A stretch of DNA of 32,237 bases from Microcystis sp. T1-4 (GTDB lineage: Bacteria > Cyanobacteriota > Cyanobacteriia > Cyanobacteriales > Microcystaceae), in assembly GCF_000297435.1 (NCBI RefSeq), contig NZ_CAIP01000019.1, forward strand, positions 1 through 32,237, written 5' to 3'. Both the position numbers and the translations under genes were made by a program. How positions within the stretch are numbered: the stretch's first letter is position 1; every line of letters starts with the position of its first letter. This document shows positions 1 to 7,172 of this stretch, piece by piece. The notes below the pieces were generated by a model. The model was not told where the DNA came from. It worked only from the letters and a program-made list of their open reading frames with translations, and searched no databases.

Positions 1-228
1 AATGTCAAATTTTTGATCCATATCTCTTTGGAGAATGTCAAATTTTTGATCCATATCTCTTTGGAGAGTGTCGATTTTCTGATTAACATCTCTTTGGAGA
101 ATGTCAAATTTTTGATTAACATCTCTTTGGAGAAAGTCAATTTTCTGATTAACCTCTTTAATGCTATCTTTAATTTCTTTCAGGACAGATTCGAGAGAAT
201 AGGTAACGGTTTCGCCAGTTTGTGTCAT
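1..228 (-). CDS. Hendecad-repeat coiled-coil protein, C-terminal part cut by window edge
   Basis: The ATG is at 228-226 and the frame stays open for 76 codons to base 1, so the C-terminus lies outside the window. The protein begins MTQTGETVTYSLESVLKEI and then repeats an 11-residue unit of the form NQKFDILQRDV/M about four and a half times, encoded by a 33-base tandem repeat (about 1-165). Hydrophobic positions alternating with charged ones at 11-residue spacing are typical of a hendecad coiled coil. An open frame on the + strand across the same bases (13-234) is only the mirror of this repeat. The family is not recognised; it resembles short cyanobacterial hypothetical coiled-coil proteins. 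Function unknown. The strand call rests on the non-repetitive, protein-like N-terminus and the coiled-coil periodicity. Confidence 0.65.
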   Translation of the reverse strand, partial: MTQTGETVTYSLESVLKEIKDSIKEVNQKIDFLQRDVNQKFDILQRDVNQKIDTLQRDMDQKFDILQRDMDQKFDI

Positions 229-602
229 AATTAAAACCCTCGGGTCGATATAGCCAAATATAATTAGGTTATACTAAAAAAGTTTTTCTTTGGTGTGGGT
301 CTGGGGCTTTACCCATGTTCAGGGAACAAGTCCCTGAATTTTTCCTCTGACCACTCCAATGGCTGGCACTTTTTGATTTCAAAAAAGCCTAAAGATATTA
401 TCCAACAAAGTTTTTAGATTTATTCAGCCAGCCCTAATCATTCTCCTATTGCCCATTGCTAGGAGCCAAGGGCGATTTTGCTACCGGAAAATTGGCAATT
501 GTGGCCAGAGATCGATCATGGTAATTTAAGAAGGCGATCGGGGAACTCTGAGAGGGAAGCTGCCGATCCTAGCCAGGGAGTATCTGTTTAACCGTCTGTC
601 CT
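229..602. other. Intergenic region with possible remnant of a small mobile element
   Basis: This lies between two divergent genes and holds no convincing ORF. Bases 420-437 read TTATTCAGCCAGCCCTAA. This resembles the right end of the element at 25928-26152 (TTATTCAGCAAGACCTAA) and the end at 30173-30191, so it may be the end of a decayed non-autonomous transposon. No matching left end was found with confidence. AT-rich stretches at 255-290 could hold promoters. Confidence 0.35.
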
Positions 603-1130
603 ATGTACAAGTCTATTACTGTTTTAACGCTGCTGACGGGAATTGTTGCCGTTGATGTAGTTTTTGCTCAATCCACTGTTAATCTTCCTATCGCAGTTAA
701 ACGGGGAGAATCCTACGAAGGATTATTAACTAGAGCATCGCAATTGGCAGAGAAAACTATCATCAGTCGTTTTAATCAACAAAAGGGTCTTGATAAAATT
801 GATTTATTAATAACGGCCGAAAAATCAGGTGCGATCGCACCTTTGCTCTCGGTGAAGGTGTCCCGTCAAGATTGGTTTGGTCATCCCAATATTCAACGCT
901 GGAGAAATGTTTTTCCCTTTGGCAAAGCTCTCCTCGGTTTTAGCTCTCCCGCACCCGTCGTCACTCCGAAAAGTCCCCCCGCTGCCGTTAATCCCAGTCC
1001 ATCTCCAGCAGCGTCTCCCGGCGCTACCACTCCTCCTCCTCCCCCTACTTTACCCTTCGAGGATGAGCCGAATAATGCTCCCCCAATCCCCATTCCTAAC
1101 CAAAGATTAACCACTCCAGCTAATCGTTAA
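603..1130 (+). CDS. Secreted protein with proline-rich C-terminal tail
   Basis: A 175-residue protein. Residues 1-22 form a Sec-type signal peptide: Lys near the start, a hydrophobic core, and a VFAQ end that suits signal peptidase I. It is therefore predicted to be exported to the periplasm or beyond. Residues 25-110 form a small mixed domain that is not recognised. From about residue 115 the chain is dominated by Pro, Ala, Ser and Thr, including a run of five prolines, and is probably disordered or wall-spanning. No cysteine follows the signal peptide in a lipobox position. It has its own upstream gap and converges on the pentapeptide-repeat gene. Function unknown; the gene call is good because the frame matches a clean signal peptide. 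Confidence 0.75.
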   Translation: MYKSITVLTLLTGIVAVDVVFAQSTVNLPIAVKRGESYEGLLTRASQLAEKTIISRFNQQKGLDKIDLLITAEKSGAIAPLLSVKVSRQDWFGHPNIQRWRNVFPFGKALLGFSSPAPVVTPKSPPAAVNPSPSPAASPGATTPPPPPTLPFEDEPNNAPPIPIPNQRLTTPANR

Positions 1131-1171
1131 TTGATAGGAAAAGCAGGGGCTTTCGGCGGATATATTGACTT

Positions 1172-1951
1172 TTAAGTGGCAAAACGGGGCTGAAACCAGT
1201 CTAGGGGAAAAATATCATCTTCTTGGACGATTTCTGTCCAACCAGTGACACTCTCAAAACAAGTCCCCGTCAAGTTAGCACCCCTCAAGTCCGCTCCCTG
1301 TAGATTTACCTCTTGTAAACGCGCTCCCGCTAGATTAGCACCCGCTAAATTAGCCCCGCGTAAATCACTACCCGTCAGACGTGCCTCGCTAAAATTAGCC
1401 CTTTCTAAATTGGCCCCCTGAAAGTCCACCTCTTTAAGAAAAGAGCCGCTAAAATTGGCTTCCCTTGCGGAAATCTGACGACATTTAGCCCCACTTAACC
1501 GCGCTTCCTGCAAATTAGCCCAATTGAGATTGACTTTATCTAGGGTTGCCTCCAAGAGATTAACTAAGTATAAATTCGCCCCACATAAATTCGCCCCGCA
1601 TAAATTCGCCCCCCGGAGATTAGCATGGGAAAGATCCGCCCCACTTAATCGCGAGTTACGCAGGTTTGCCTGTACCATAAAGGCCCCGGTGAGATTGGCT
1701 TTGGTTAAGTCCGCTTCCACTAATTGCGCTTGACTTAATTTGGCATAGGTTAAATTCGCCCAATTCAAACTCGCTCCCCGTAGATTTGATTTAGTCAGAA
1801 AAGAGCGACTCAAATTAGTTCCGCGCAAATTGGCCGCCGCAAAATTGACAGCGATTAGAGTCACTTGTTGTAGATCTAGACTCATCAAGTCAATGCCTAA
1901 AAAATCCCGCTCTCCTTGTTCGTAGAGTCTTAGTAACTGATTAACTTTCAT
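1172..1951 (-). CDS. Pentapeptide repeat protein
   Basis: A 259-residue protein. From about residue 30 to 240 it is built almost entirely of A(D/N)LXX repeats (for example ANLRG, ADLTK, ANLCG), which fold as a right-handed quadrilateral beta helix. Residues 1-30 are a short non-repeat N-terminus of a type often seen in cyanobacterial members, and the last 20 residues (ending in DWFQPRFAT) cap the helix. There is no signal peptide, so it is probably cytosolic. Cyanobacteria carry many such proteins, most of unknown role; some members elsewhere mimic DNA and bind gyrase, but nothing here points to that. The DNA repeat (near-copies of TAAATTCGCCCC in tandem around 1568-1615) suggests recent unit duplication. 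Confidence 0.9.
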   Translation of the reverse strand: MKVNQLLRLYEQGERDFLGIDLMSLDLQQVTLIAVNFAAANLRGTNLSRSFLTKSNLRGASLNWANLTYAKLSQAQLVEADLTKANLTGAFMVQANLRNSRLSGADLSHANLRGANLCGANLCGANLYLVNLLEATLDKVNLNWANLQEARLSGAKCRQISAREANFSGSFLKEVDFQGANLERANFSEARLTGSDLRGANLAGANLAGARLQEVNLQGADLRGANLTGTCFESVTGWTEIVQEDDIFPLDWFQPRFAT

Positions 1952-2266
1952 CTCCCTTCTTCTACTTTAAGATGGTGGTTAAGAAGTAATCAACAAAAGC
2001 ACCTAAAAACTTTGTCCGATAACTCACTCCGCTTTTAGATGAGAAATTTACGAGGGTCTCCTTTGAGTTTATGTAAAGTTTTTTATCGATTTTTTAAGGG
2101 AAGATAACCCGAACAGCAAGTTAATTTTCATCATAGTTAAGTAGTTTGGCTAAAACAGTTGGACTGGTTTTTCCAATTCTACCCCAGTCCATCGGGTAAT
2201 TAGTATCTAACACTACTCTTGTTAAAAAACTTATCTATTGTTTAAACTCGATTATATTTAGGGTTT

Positions 2267-2325
2267 GTGGCAAAAAGTTTGTTGGTGGGGTTAGGAGACA
2301 GGAGGCTCCGAGGCAGGAGGCAGGA
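2267..2325 (+). repeat. Copy of a dispersed mobile-element end plus AGGAG-type repeat
   Basis: The core AAAAAGTTTGTTGGTGGGG followed by TTAGGAG is shared with 25938-25965 (same strand) and 30150-30179 (opposite strand). Here it is followed by degenerate GAGGCAGGAGGCAGGAG units. It is probably a fragment of the same small element family. Confidence 0.6.
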
Positions 2326-2356
2326 GATAGGGTGGTCACTGCGTGCGCGTTGCGGG

Positions 2357-2486
2357 GGGTGTTAGGGTGTTAGGGTTTTAGGGTGTTAGGGTTTTAGGGT
2401 TTTAGTTGAAATTCCCCCACTTCCCCATTTCCCCATTCCCCCATTCCCCCACTTCCCCACTTCCCCACTTCCCCACTTCCCCCATC
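2357..2486. repeat. Composite low-complexity repeat: TTAGGG-like array, linker, CCCC-rich array
   Basis: On the + strand, units of GGGTGTTA and GGGTTTTA (2357-2405) are followed by a linker close to TTTTAGTTGAAATT and then a run of TTCCCCA/C units (2411-2481). The G-rich half has at least five GGG tracts with 4-5 base loops, and the other half has many CCCC tracts. The same three-part order occurs at 18645-18722. It lies just past the 3' end of the minus-strand helix-turn-helix gene. Confidence 0.75.
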
Positions 2487-2514
2487 TCCCAACCGCTGCT
2501 AATCGTCTAATTCC

Positions 2515-3405
2515 CTACTCTAAAGCGTAGATACGACCATCCATGAGCAGACGGGTGATCCCTTTAGCTTCCAGTTGAGCGTGAGCTTTTTCGATCAGGC
2601 GACCGTCGGGAACTTTAATCACTTTTTCCTTGCGCTTGGAGAAACGGCGAGCGATGCGATGACTTTCAAAGATGGGGAGAGTGCGCTGCTGGATTTCCTG
2701 AGGGGGAACCTTACCCAATTCAGCAAAATCCTTGAGGGGACGGGTGATTAATTCAGCAGCGCGATCAATCACCAAGTAACAGGTTTTGGGAAAAGCCGCC
2801 GCCGAGAGGGGTAAGATCTGTAGTTGGGCGGTTTTAACGATAGTCGGGCCTAAATAGCTGCCCGCTAGTTCCTCTTCCTCCTCCTCCTCCTCCTCTTCAT
2901 CTTTATCCTCCTCTTCATCCCAATCCTCGTCCAGATCATCTTCCTCCTCCTCTTCCTCGATAGCTTCGACGAAAAACTCGGTTAAATTAGCGTCTTCTAG
3001 TGGTTTATCGCCATTAATTTCTATATATTCCGAATTATCTCCTTCCGGCGGGTAAGAGGTATCCATTAACAGGCTTAATTGTTCCACAGAAGCGATCGGT
3101 TGCTCAAAATCCTGCTCATCCTTAGCTGCGATGCGCGCTGCCCGAAAACTAATCACCTCGCTCGCTTCTTCTGGTAAATCCGCCGCTGCTCCCTCATCTT
3201 CGAGGCCACGACCATTGCGGGCCAAGCGTTTTTTCTGGATTAATTGCTCGTATTCCTCGCTAGAAAAAGAATTTTTGAGAAAACGACTGACCGTAGAACT
3301 ACTCACGCCATAACGCTCGGCTAACGTGGAAGTGGTGGCCTCCGTTTCCCGATAAAGCTTAAGAATTTCTTTTTTCGTGGCATCAGTCAGTTTTCTTGGA
3401 CTCAT
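2515..3405 (-). CDS. Helix-turn-helix protein with long acidic tract
   Basis: A 296-residue protein. Residues 5-45 form a helix-turn-helix of the transposase/Psq or resolvase type (ATTSTLAERYGVSSSTVSRF), implying DNA binding. Residues 147-179 are almost all Glu and Asp, encoded by a GAG/GAA-like run at about 2869-2961. Residues 185-296 form a separate basic domain with no named family, ending MDGRIYALE. The layout (DNA-binding head, acidic linker, conserved tail) suggests a chromosomal regulator or nucleoid protein, not a transposase, because no catalytic domain is present. It diverges from carA across about 200 bases. The acidic run is prone to slippage, so its length may vary between strains. 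Specific role unknown. Confidence 0.85.
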   Translation of the reverse strand: MSPRKLTDATKKEILKLYRETEATTSTLAERYGVSSSTVSRFLKNSFSSEEYEQLIQKKRLARNGRGLEDEGAAADLPEEASEVISFRAARIAAKDEQDFEQPIASVEQLSLLMDTSYPPEGDNSEYIEINGDKPLEDANLTEFFVEAIEEEEEEDDLDEDWDEEEDKDEEEEEEEEEELAGSYLGPTIVKTAQLQILPLSAAAFPKTCYLVIDRAAELITRPLKDFAELGKVPPQEIQQRTLPIFESHRIARRFSKRKEKVIKVPDGRLIEKAHAQLEAKGITRLLMDGRIYALE

Positions 3406-3602
3406 ATTACTTATATAGTTATTTTTTAAGCGATAGGATCTTGCCGATGGCTAGTCAGGGGGAACTATTGTCCTTGAGCGGATGTACTCTTAATCATAAA
3501 ACGCTCTAGCCAATTAAAACTAAGCAATTCGTTTTCTAGTCCCTGTTCTAGTCTATCCTTGACTTCTGTTTCTCACCACTACTCAAGATTAAAAAATTGA
3601 CG

Positions 3603-4751
3603 ATGATATCCAGTGCTGCTAGTCAAAAAGCCTTATTAGTTCTGGCCGATGGTACGGTTTACGAGGGTTATTCCTTCGGAGCCAAGGGAACCACCGTCGG
3701 CGAAGTTGTCTTTAACACAGGGATGACCGGTTATCAGGAAGTCCTCACCGATCCCAGTTATGCCGGTCAAATCGTCACTTTTACCTATCCGGAATTGGGA
3801 AATACGGGGGTTAACTCCGAGGATGAGGAGTCAATTCGTCCCCAGGTGAAAGGAGCGATCGCCAAAAATATCTGCCACCGGCCCAGTAATTGGCGTTCTA
3901 GCCAATCCCTACCGGATTATCTGGCCGCTCATCATGTTATTGGCATCTATGGCATCGATACCCGCTCCCTGACCCGCAAAATTCGCTCGGTTGGGGCGAT
4001 GAATGGGGCAATTTCTACGGAAATACTCGATTATCATGATTTACTGCGGCTGGTGCAGGCAGCCCCCAGTATGGCGGGGTTAAATCTCGTCAAAGAAGTA
4101 ACCACCAAGGAAGTGTACGAGTGGACAACTCCCACCCCCTCCGCTTGGGAATTTGCGCCCATTGATAGTGAGCAAGAACCGTTAACGGTGGTGGCGATCG
4201 ATTTTGGCATCAAACGCAATATTCTCCGGCGTTTAGCCAGCTACGGTTGTCGGGTGATCGTGGTTCCCGCTGACACTCCCCCGGAAAAAATCGCCGAATA
4301 TAATCCCGATGGTATTTTCTTTTCTAACGGACCGGGAGATCCGGCGGCTGTCACCGAAGGGATTGCCCTAGCCAAGCAACTTTTGCAAGGGGAAAAACCC
4401 ACTTTTGGCATCTGTATGGGTCATCAAATTTTAGGCCTATCCCTAGGAGCAGAAACCTTTAAACTGAAATTTGGCCATCGCGGGTTAAATCAACCCTGTG
4501 GACTCCAGCAACAGGTGGAAATTACCAGTCAGAATCACGGTTTTGCCGTGCAGGAAGGCTCTTTAAATCCGCAAGTGGAGATTACCCATCTCAACCTCAA
4601 TGATCGCACCGTAGCGGGATTAAAACATAAGTCCTTGCCCTTTTTCTCGGTACAATACCACCCCGAGGCCAGTCCCGGCCCCCACGATGCCGATTATCTG
4701 TTTGGCAAATTTGTCGATTTAATGCGGCAAGCAAAAAAGGATCGGTCGTAA
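3603..4751 (+). CDS. carA: Carbamoyl-phosphate synthase small subunit
   Basis: The glutaminase subunit of carbamoyl-phosphate synthase. It releases ammonia from glutamine for CarB, feeding pyrimidine and arginine synthesis. The N-terminal CPSase small-chain domain starts at LVLADGTVYEGYSFG. The C-terminal class I glutamine amidotransferase domain has the nucleophile in FGICMGHQ (Cys at residue 271 from the ATG) and the His/Glu pair in QYHPEASPGP. About 382 residues, normal for the family. An in-frame TTG two codons upstream (3597) is possible, but the ATG at 3603 is preferred. CarB is not in the window. It is the first of a run of + strand genes. It sits 2.4 kb from pyrFE, another pyrimidine gene, but on the opposite strand. 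Confidence 0.97.
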   Translation: MISSAASQKALLVLADGTVYEGYSFGAKGTTVGEVVFNTGMTGYQEVLTDPSYAGQIVTFTYPELGNTGVNSEDEESIRPQVKGAIAKNICHRPSNWRSSQSLPDYLAAHHVIGIYGIDTRSLTRKIRSVGAMNGAISTEILDYHDLLRLVQAAPSMAGLNLVKEVTTKEVYEWTTPTPSAWEFAPIDSEQEPLTVVAIDFGIKRNILRRLASYGCRVIVVPADTPPEKIAEYNPDGIFFSNGPGDPAAVTEGIALAKQLLQGEKPTFGICMGHQILGLSLGAETFKLKFGHRGLNQPCGLQQQVEITSQNHGFAVQEGSLNPQVEITHLNLNDRTVAGLKHKSLPFFSVQYHPEASPGPHDADYLFGKFVDLMRQAKKDRS

Positions 4752-4796
4752 ATTTTTAGGATATACTAGGGTTTTGATTTTTACAGCCCTAGGGCT

Positions 4797-4802
4797 AGGA
4801 GG
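4797..4802 (+). promoter_or_regulatory. Strong Shine-Dalgarno AGGAGG that points to a non-standard start
   Basis: A perfect AGGAGG lies 23 bases before the TTG at 4826 but only 5 bases before an in-frame ATT at 4808. The frame has a TAG at 4796-4798 and no ATG, GTG or TTG before 4826. The site therefore favours initiation at ATT (4808, or 4805), unless TTG 4826 is used without it. Confidence 0.6.
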
Positions 4803-4825
4803 CGATTATTCCAGAAGCAGTTAAC

Positions 4826-5176
4826 TTGACCGTCAGCTTGCGAGGCACCCGTGAGGTCAAAGATAAGTACCAAATTTTCCGTTTGACGGGTCTTTTAGAT
4901 GCCTTTTCCGAACCGACTTTTTGTAAGGTGATCGAAGGCTATGTGGAGGAAGGCCCTAAGGATGTGATTATTAGCCTCGCTCAGATTGATTTTATCGATA
5001 GCTCCGGTTTAGGAGCTTTGGTAAAATTGGTGAAAAAGGCCAAAACTGAAGGGGGCAGTTTACAAATTGTTACCAATCCCCGGGTAACTCAAACCGTAAA
5101 ACTGGTGCGATTGGAGAAGTTTTTTTCCCTGCAACCCACCCTAGAGGCGGCGATCAAATATCTAGAAAAAGCGTAA
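4826..5176 (+). CDS. STAS-domain anti-sigma factor antagonist
   Basis: A 116-residue single STAS domain of the SpoIIAA/RsbV type. Such proteins bind a serine kinase/anti-sigma factor when unphosphorylated, freeing its target. The phosphorylation loop is DFIDSSGLGAL, with the expected Ser after Asp. There is no membrane segment, so it is cytosolic. It follows carA by 74 bases and ends 3 bases before the Mini-III gene, which suggests co-transcription. The start is uncertain: TTG at 4826 is the nearest standard codon, but the Shine-Dalgarno fits an ATT at 4808 that would add six residues (I/M-PEAVN). The partner kinase or phosphatase is not in the window, so the pathway is unknown. Confidence 0.9.
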   Translation: MTVSLRGTREVKDKYQIFRLTGLLDAFSEPTFCKVIEGYVEEGPKDVIISLAQIDFIDSSGLGALVKLVKKAKTEGGSLQIVTNPRVTQTVKLVRLEKFFSLQPTLEAAIKYLEKA

Positions 5177-5179
5177 ATC

Positions 5180-5596
5180 GTGGAATCTCCTCTCGAAAAA
5201 ATTCGCTTACAGGTCAGTGGCCAGGGTTCACCAATCCTAGAGGGTCTTGACCGATTATCGCCCGCTTCTCTGGCCTATCTGGGGGATGCTGTTTATGAAT
5301 TATACATCCGCACCTATTATTTACTGCCGCCCCAGCGTCTGGGGGACTATCACGCTCAGGTGGTAGGCAAGGTCAGGGCCGAACAACAGGCTTTAGATTT
5401 AGCACAACTGCAGCCCTATCTGACGGACCAAGAAAAAGAAATTCTGCGCCGGGGACGCAATGCGGTCACGGGAAAACGCCGTCGTCTGACAGCCCAAGTC
5501 TATCAGCAGGCCAGCAGTTTAGAAACCCTGTTTGGCTATCTTTATCTGCAAGACCCCTCAAGATTACATCAACTATTAGAAAAACTAGAATTATAG
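5180..5596 (+). CDS. mrnC: Mini-ribonuclease 3
   Basis: An RNase III catalytic domain without the double-stranded-RNA-binding domain. In Bacillus this enzyme trims 23S rRNA precursor ends. The signature YLGDAVYELYIR (residues 33-44) holds the catalytic acidic residues, followed by HAQVVGKVRAEQQA and LRRGRNAVTGKRRR, both typical of Mini-III. The 138-residue length is normal. The start is GTG at 5180, three bases after the preceding stop, indicating translational coupling with the STAS gene. The RlmB-type methyltransferase follows 43 bases later. A cysS-mrnC-rlmB neighbourhood is known in Firmicutes; here cysS is about 6 kb away on the other strand. Confidence 0.93.
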   Translation: MESPLEKIRLQVSGQGSPILEGLDRLSPASLAYLGDAVYELYIRTYYLLPPQRLGDYHAQVVGKVRAEQQALDLAQLQPYLTDQEKEILRRGRNAVTGKRRRLTAQVYQQASSLETLFGYLYLQDPSRLHQLLEKLEL

Positions 5597-5639
5597 CCCT
5601 CAGGGACGATTTCCGACTTTACTCTTAATCCATGCAACC

Positions 5640-6506
5640 ATGAGCGATCGACCATTTCCTAGCAAGTCCGATAATCGTAATTTTCGCCGGCCCTCGCGGC
5701 CAAAAACCGGGCCAATTCTGACTAAATCCCCGGCAGTAACTCCAGAAAACCAAGAAGCTGATGATCTGCTCTACGGTCGCCGGGTGGTTTTAACGGCCAT
5801 GGAGGAGGAGCGCCAACTGAATCGGATTTGGGTGGTCAATCGACTCCGTTATGATCCCCGTTATCATACCCTCTTGGAAAAGGCCAAAGCCAACGGCACG
5901 GTAATTGATGAGGTGGACGATCTGCGTCTCGATCAGATTACCAGTAAGGCCAATCATCAGGGGATCGCCGCCCAAATGTCCCCCTATGATTATATCGAAT
6001 TAGCCGATCTGATCGAAAAAGCTAAGGGCAAAAGTCGCCACCCCGTCATCGTCATCGCTGAAGGGATCACGGATCCCCATAACCTTGGGGCAATTATTCG
6101 CACCGCTGAGGCCATGGGTTGTCAGGGGGTAGTTATTCCCCAACGTCGCGCCGCTGGGGTGACATCGACGGTGATGAAAGTGGCAGCAGGGGCCTTGGAA
6201 TATTTACCCGTCGCCAGGGTGGTCAATCTCAATCGTGCTTTAGAGGAATTAAAAGCGGCCGGTTTTTGGCTCTACGGCACGGCGGCAAAAAGTGGTAAAT
6301 CCTTACACACAATCAATTTAACGGGTGCGATAGGATTGGTCATAGGTTCGGAGGGAGAGGGTTTGAGTCTGTTAACCCAAAAGTCCTGCGATGAGTTGGT
6401 ATCTATCCCCTTGCCAGGCAAAACCCCCAGTCTCAATGCTTCGGTGGCGGCGGCTATGGCTCTTTACGAGGTTTACCGGCAACGCTGGCAAAATTCCCCC
6501 GACTGA
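5640..6506 (+). CDS. rlmB: 23S rRNA (guanosine-2'-O-)-methyltransferase, RlmB/TrmH family
   Basis: A SPOUT-class methyltransferase of 288 residues. Residues 1-45 are a basic, probably disordered head. Residues 45-120 are the substrate-binding domain (LLYGRRVVLTAMEEER onwards). The rest is the knotted SAM-binding domain, with NLGAIIRTAEAMG, IGSEGEGLS and IPLPGKTPSLNASVAAAMAL, the three family motifs. The expected reaction is 2'-O-methylation of G2251 (E. coli numbering) in the 23S P-loop. It sits downstream of mrnC, another 23S maturation gene, and is probably in the same transcript. The exact target nucleotide cannot be proved from sequence, because TrmH relatives differ. Confidence 0.92.
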   Translation: MSDRPFPSKSDNRNFRRPSRPKTGPILTKSPAVTPENQEADDLLYGRRVVLTAMEEERQLNRIWVVNRLRYDPRYHTLLEKAKANGTVIDEVDDLRLDQITSKANHQGIAAQMSPYDYIELADLIEKAKGKSRHPVIVIAEGITDPHNLGAIIRTAEAMGCQGVVIPQRRAAGVTSTVMKVAAGALEYLPVARVVNLNRALEELKAAGFWLYGTAAKSGKSLHTINLTGAIGLVIGSEGEGLSLLTQKSCDELVSIPLPGKTPSLNASVAAAMALYEVYRQRWQNSPD

Positions 6507-6618
6507 AAATCTGTATTTTTCGACACTCCCAATAGCCAAAAGGAGAAAGTATAAATAAAATAGGAAGGAAGTTTGCGAAATGTAAACAAACGTAACAAAA
6601 CCACCAGAGTAGATTTAG

Positions 6619-6915
6619 ATGGGGAACGAAATGAAAGAATTTTTGATTAGCTTACTCGAAAGGTTCGGATTAGCCTACTGGGTCGAGATTAAAACCGACT
6701 ATCCCAGATGTACTTATTATTTCGGTCCTTTTCTCGCTAAAGACGAGGCTGTGGTCGCTCAAGCTGGTTACGAAGAGGATTTGAAAACGGAAGGAGCGCA
6801 GGGGATTAAATTGCATATAAAACGTTGTAAACCGAAAGATTTAACTATTTTTGAGGAAAAAGAAGAAAGCAAGCTCCTGAATACCCTAAAGGTCTTACGC
6901 AGTCAAGTTTCTTAA
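6619..6915 (+). CDS. DUF1816 domain-containing protein
   Basis: A 98-residue soluble protein. The stretch AYWVEIKTDYPRCTYYFGPF followed by a KDEA...GYEEDL segment and LHIKRCKPKDL matches the cyanobacterial DUF1816 pattern, as recognised by eye. Function unknown. The start is ambiguous: ATG at 6619, or ATG at 6631 (MKEFLIS), which has a purine-rich GGGGAACGAA just before it. It is 112 bases after rlmB and may have its own promoter. It is followed by heptamer-type repeats. Confidence 0.8.
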   Translation: MGNEMKEFLISLLERFGLAYWVEIKTDYPRCTYYFGPFLAKDEAVVAQAGYEEDLKTEGAQGIKLHIKRCKPKDLTIFEEKEESKLLNTLKVLRSQVS

Positions 6916-6920
6916 CAATT

Positions 6921-6968
6921 TTCAGTGATCGGTAATCAGTGATCAGTCATCAGTCATCAGTAAACAGT
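6921..6968 (+). repeat. Degenerate heptamer repeat (CAGTGATCAGTCAT type)
   Basis: About six imperfect TCAGTGA/TCAGTCA/TCAGTAA units lie directly after the DUF1816 gene. They are of the same general type as the perfect heptamer arrays at 23297 and 25191. Confidence 0.7.
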
Positions 6969-7125
6969 GAAAAAACAGCATAAGGCTGCTACTTATGGCA
7001 GTTATCTTAAGGCTGAGATAGGAAGTTTTCGTTTTTGGGAGTCAGGATGAATACCGAATTAGGTTAAACTTCCTCTTGAGGATAAAGACCGTAATACTGC
7101 TCACTTAATATTCTATTTTCCTACT

Positions 7126-7163
7126 GGTAACTGGTAACTGGTAACTGATAACTGATAACTGAT
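7126..7163 (+). repeat. Heptamer array (GGTAACT)n then (GATAACT)n
   Basis: About three GGTAACT units grade into GATAACT units, ending 10 bases before the 3' end of the minus-strand pyrFE gene. The same GATAACT orientation is found past the 3' end of lysS. Confidence 0.85.
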
Positions 7164-7172
7164 GGCTAAATA

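Larger units (their letters stand above)
1952..2514. other. Intergenic region, repeat-rich, with a possible short coding remnant
   Basis: There is no full gene here. On the minus strand, about 2230-2120, a stop-bounded frame of about 37 codons reads like protein (it contains VVLDTNYPMDWGRIGK and ends LLNYDEN) and may be the tail of a decayed gene; it has no obvious start. The right part holds two repeats listed separately: a short dispersed repeat near 2267-2325 and a G-rich/C-rich composite at 2357-2486. Confidence 0.4.

Noticed and set aside
13..234. Open frame on the + strand of 73 codons with ISLENVKFLI repeats
   Set aside because: It mirrors a 33-base repeat whose minus-strand frame has a normal start, a non-repetitive N-terminus and coiled-coil periodicity.
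2515..3405. Transposase
   Set aside because: The helix-turn-helix resembles one, but there is no catalytic domain, no inverted repeats flank it and the tail is unlike any transposase I know.
5180..6506. Toxin-antitoxin pair
   Set aside because: Size and motifs clearly match Mini-III and an RlmB-type methyltransferase.
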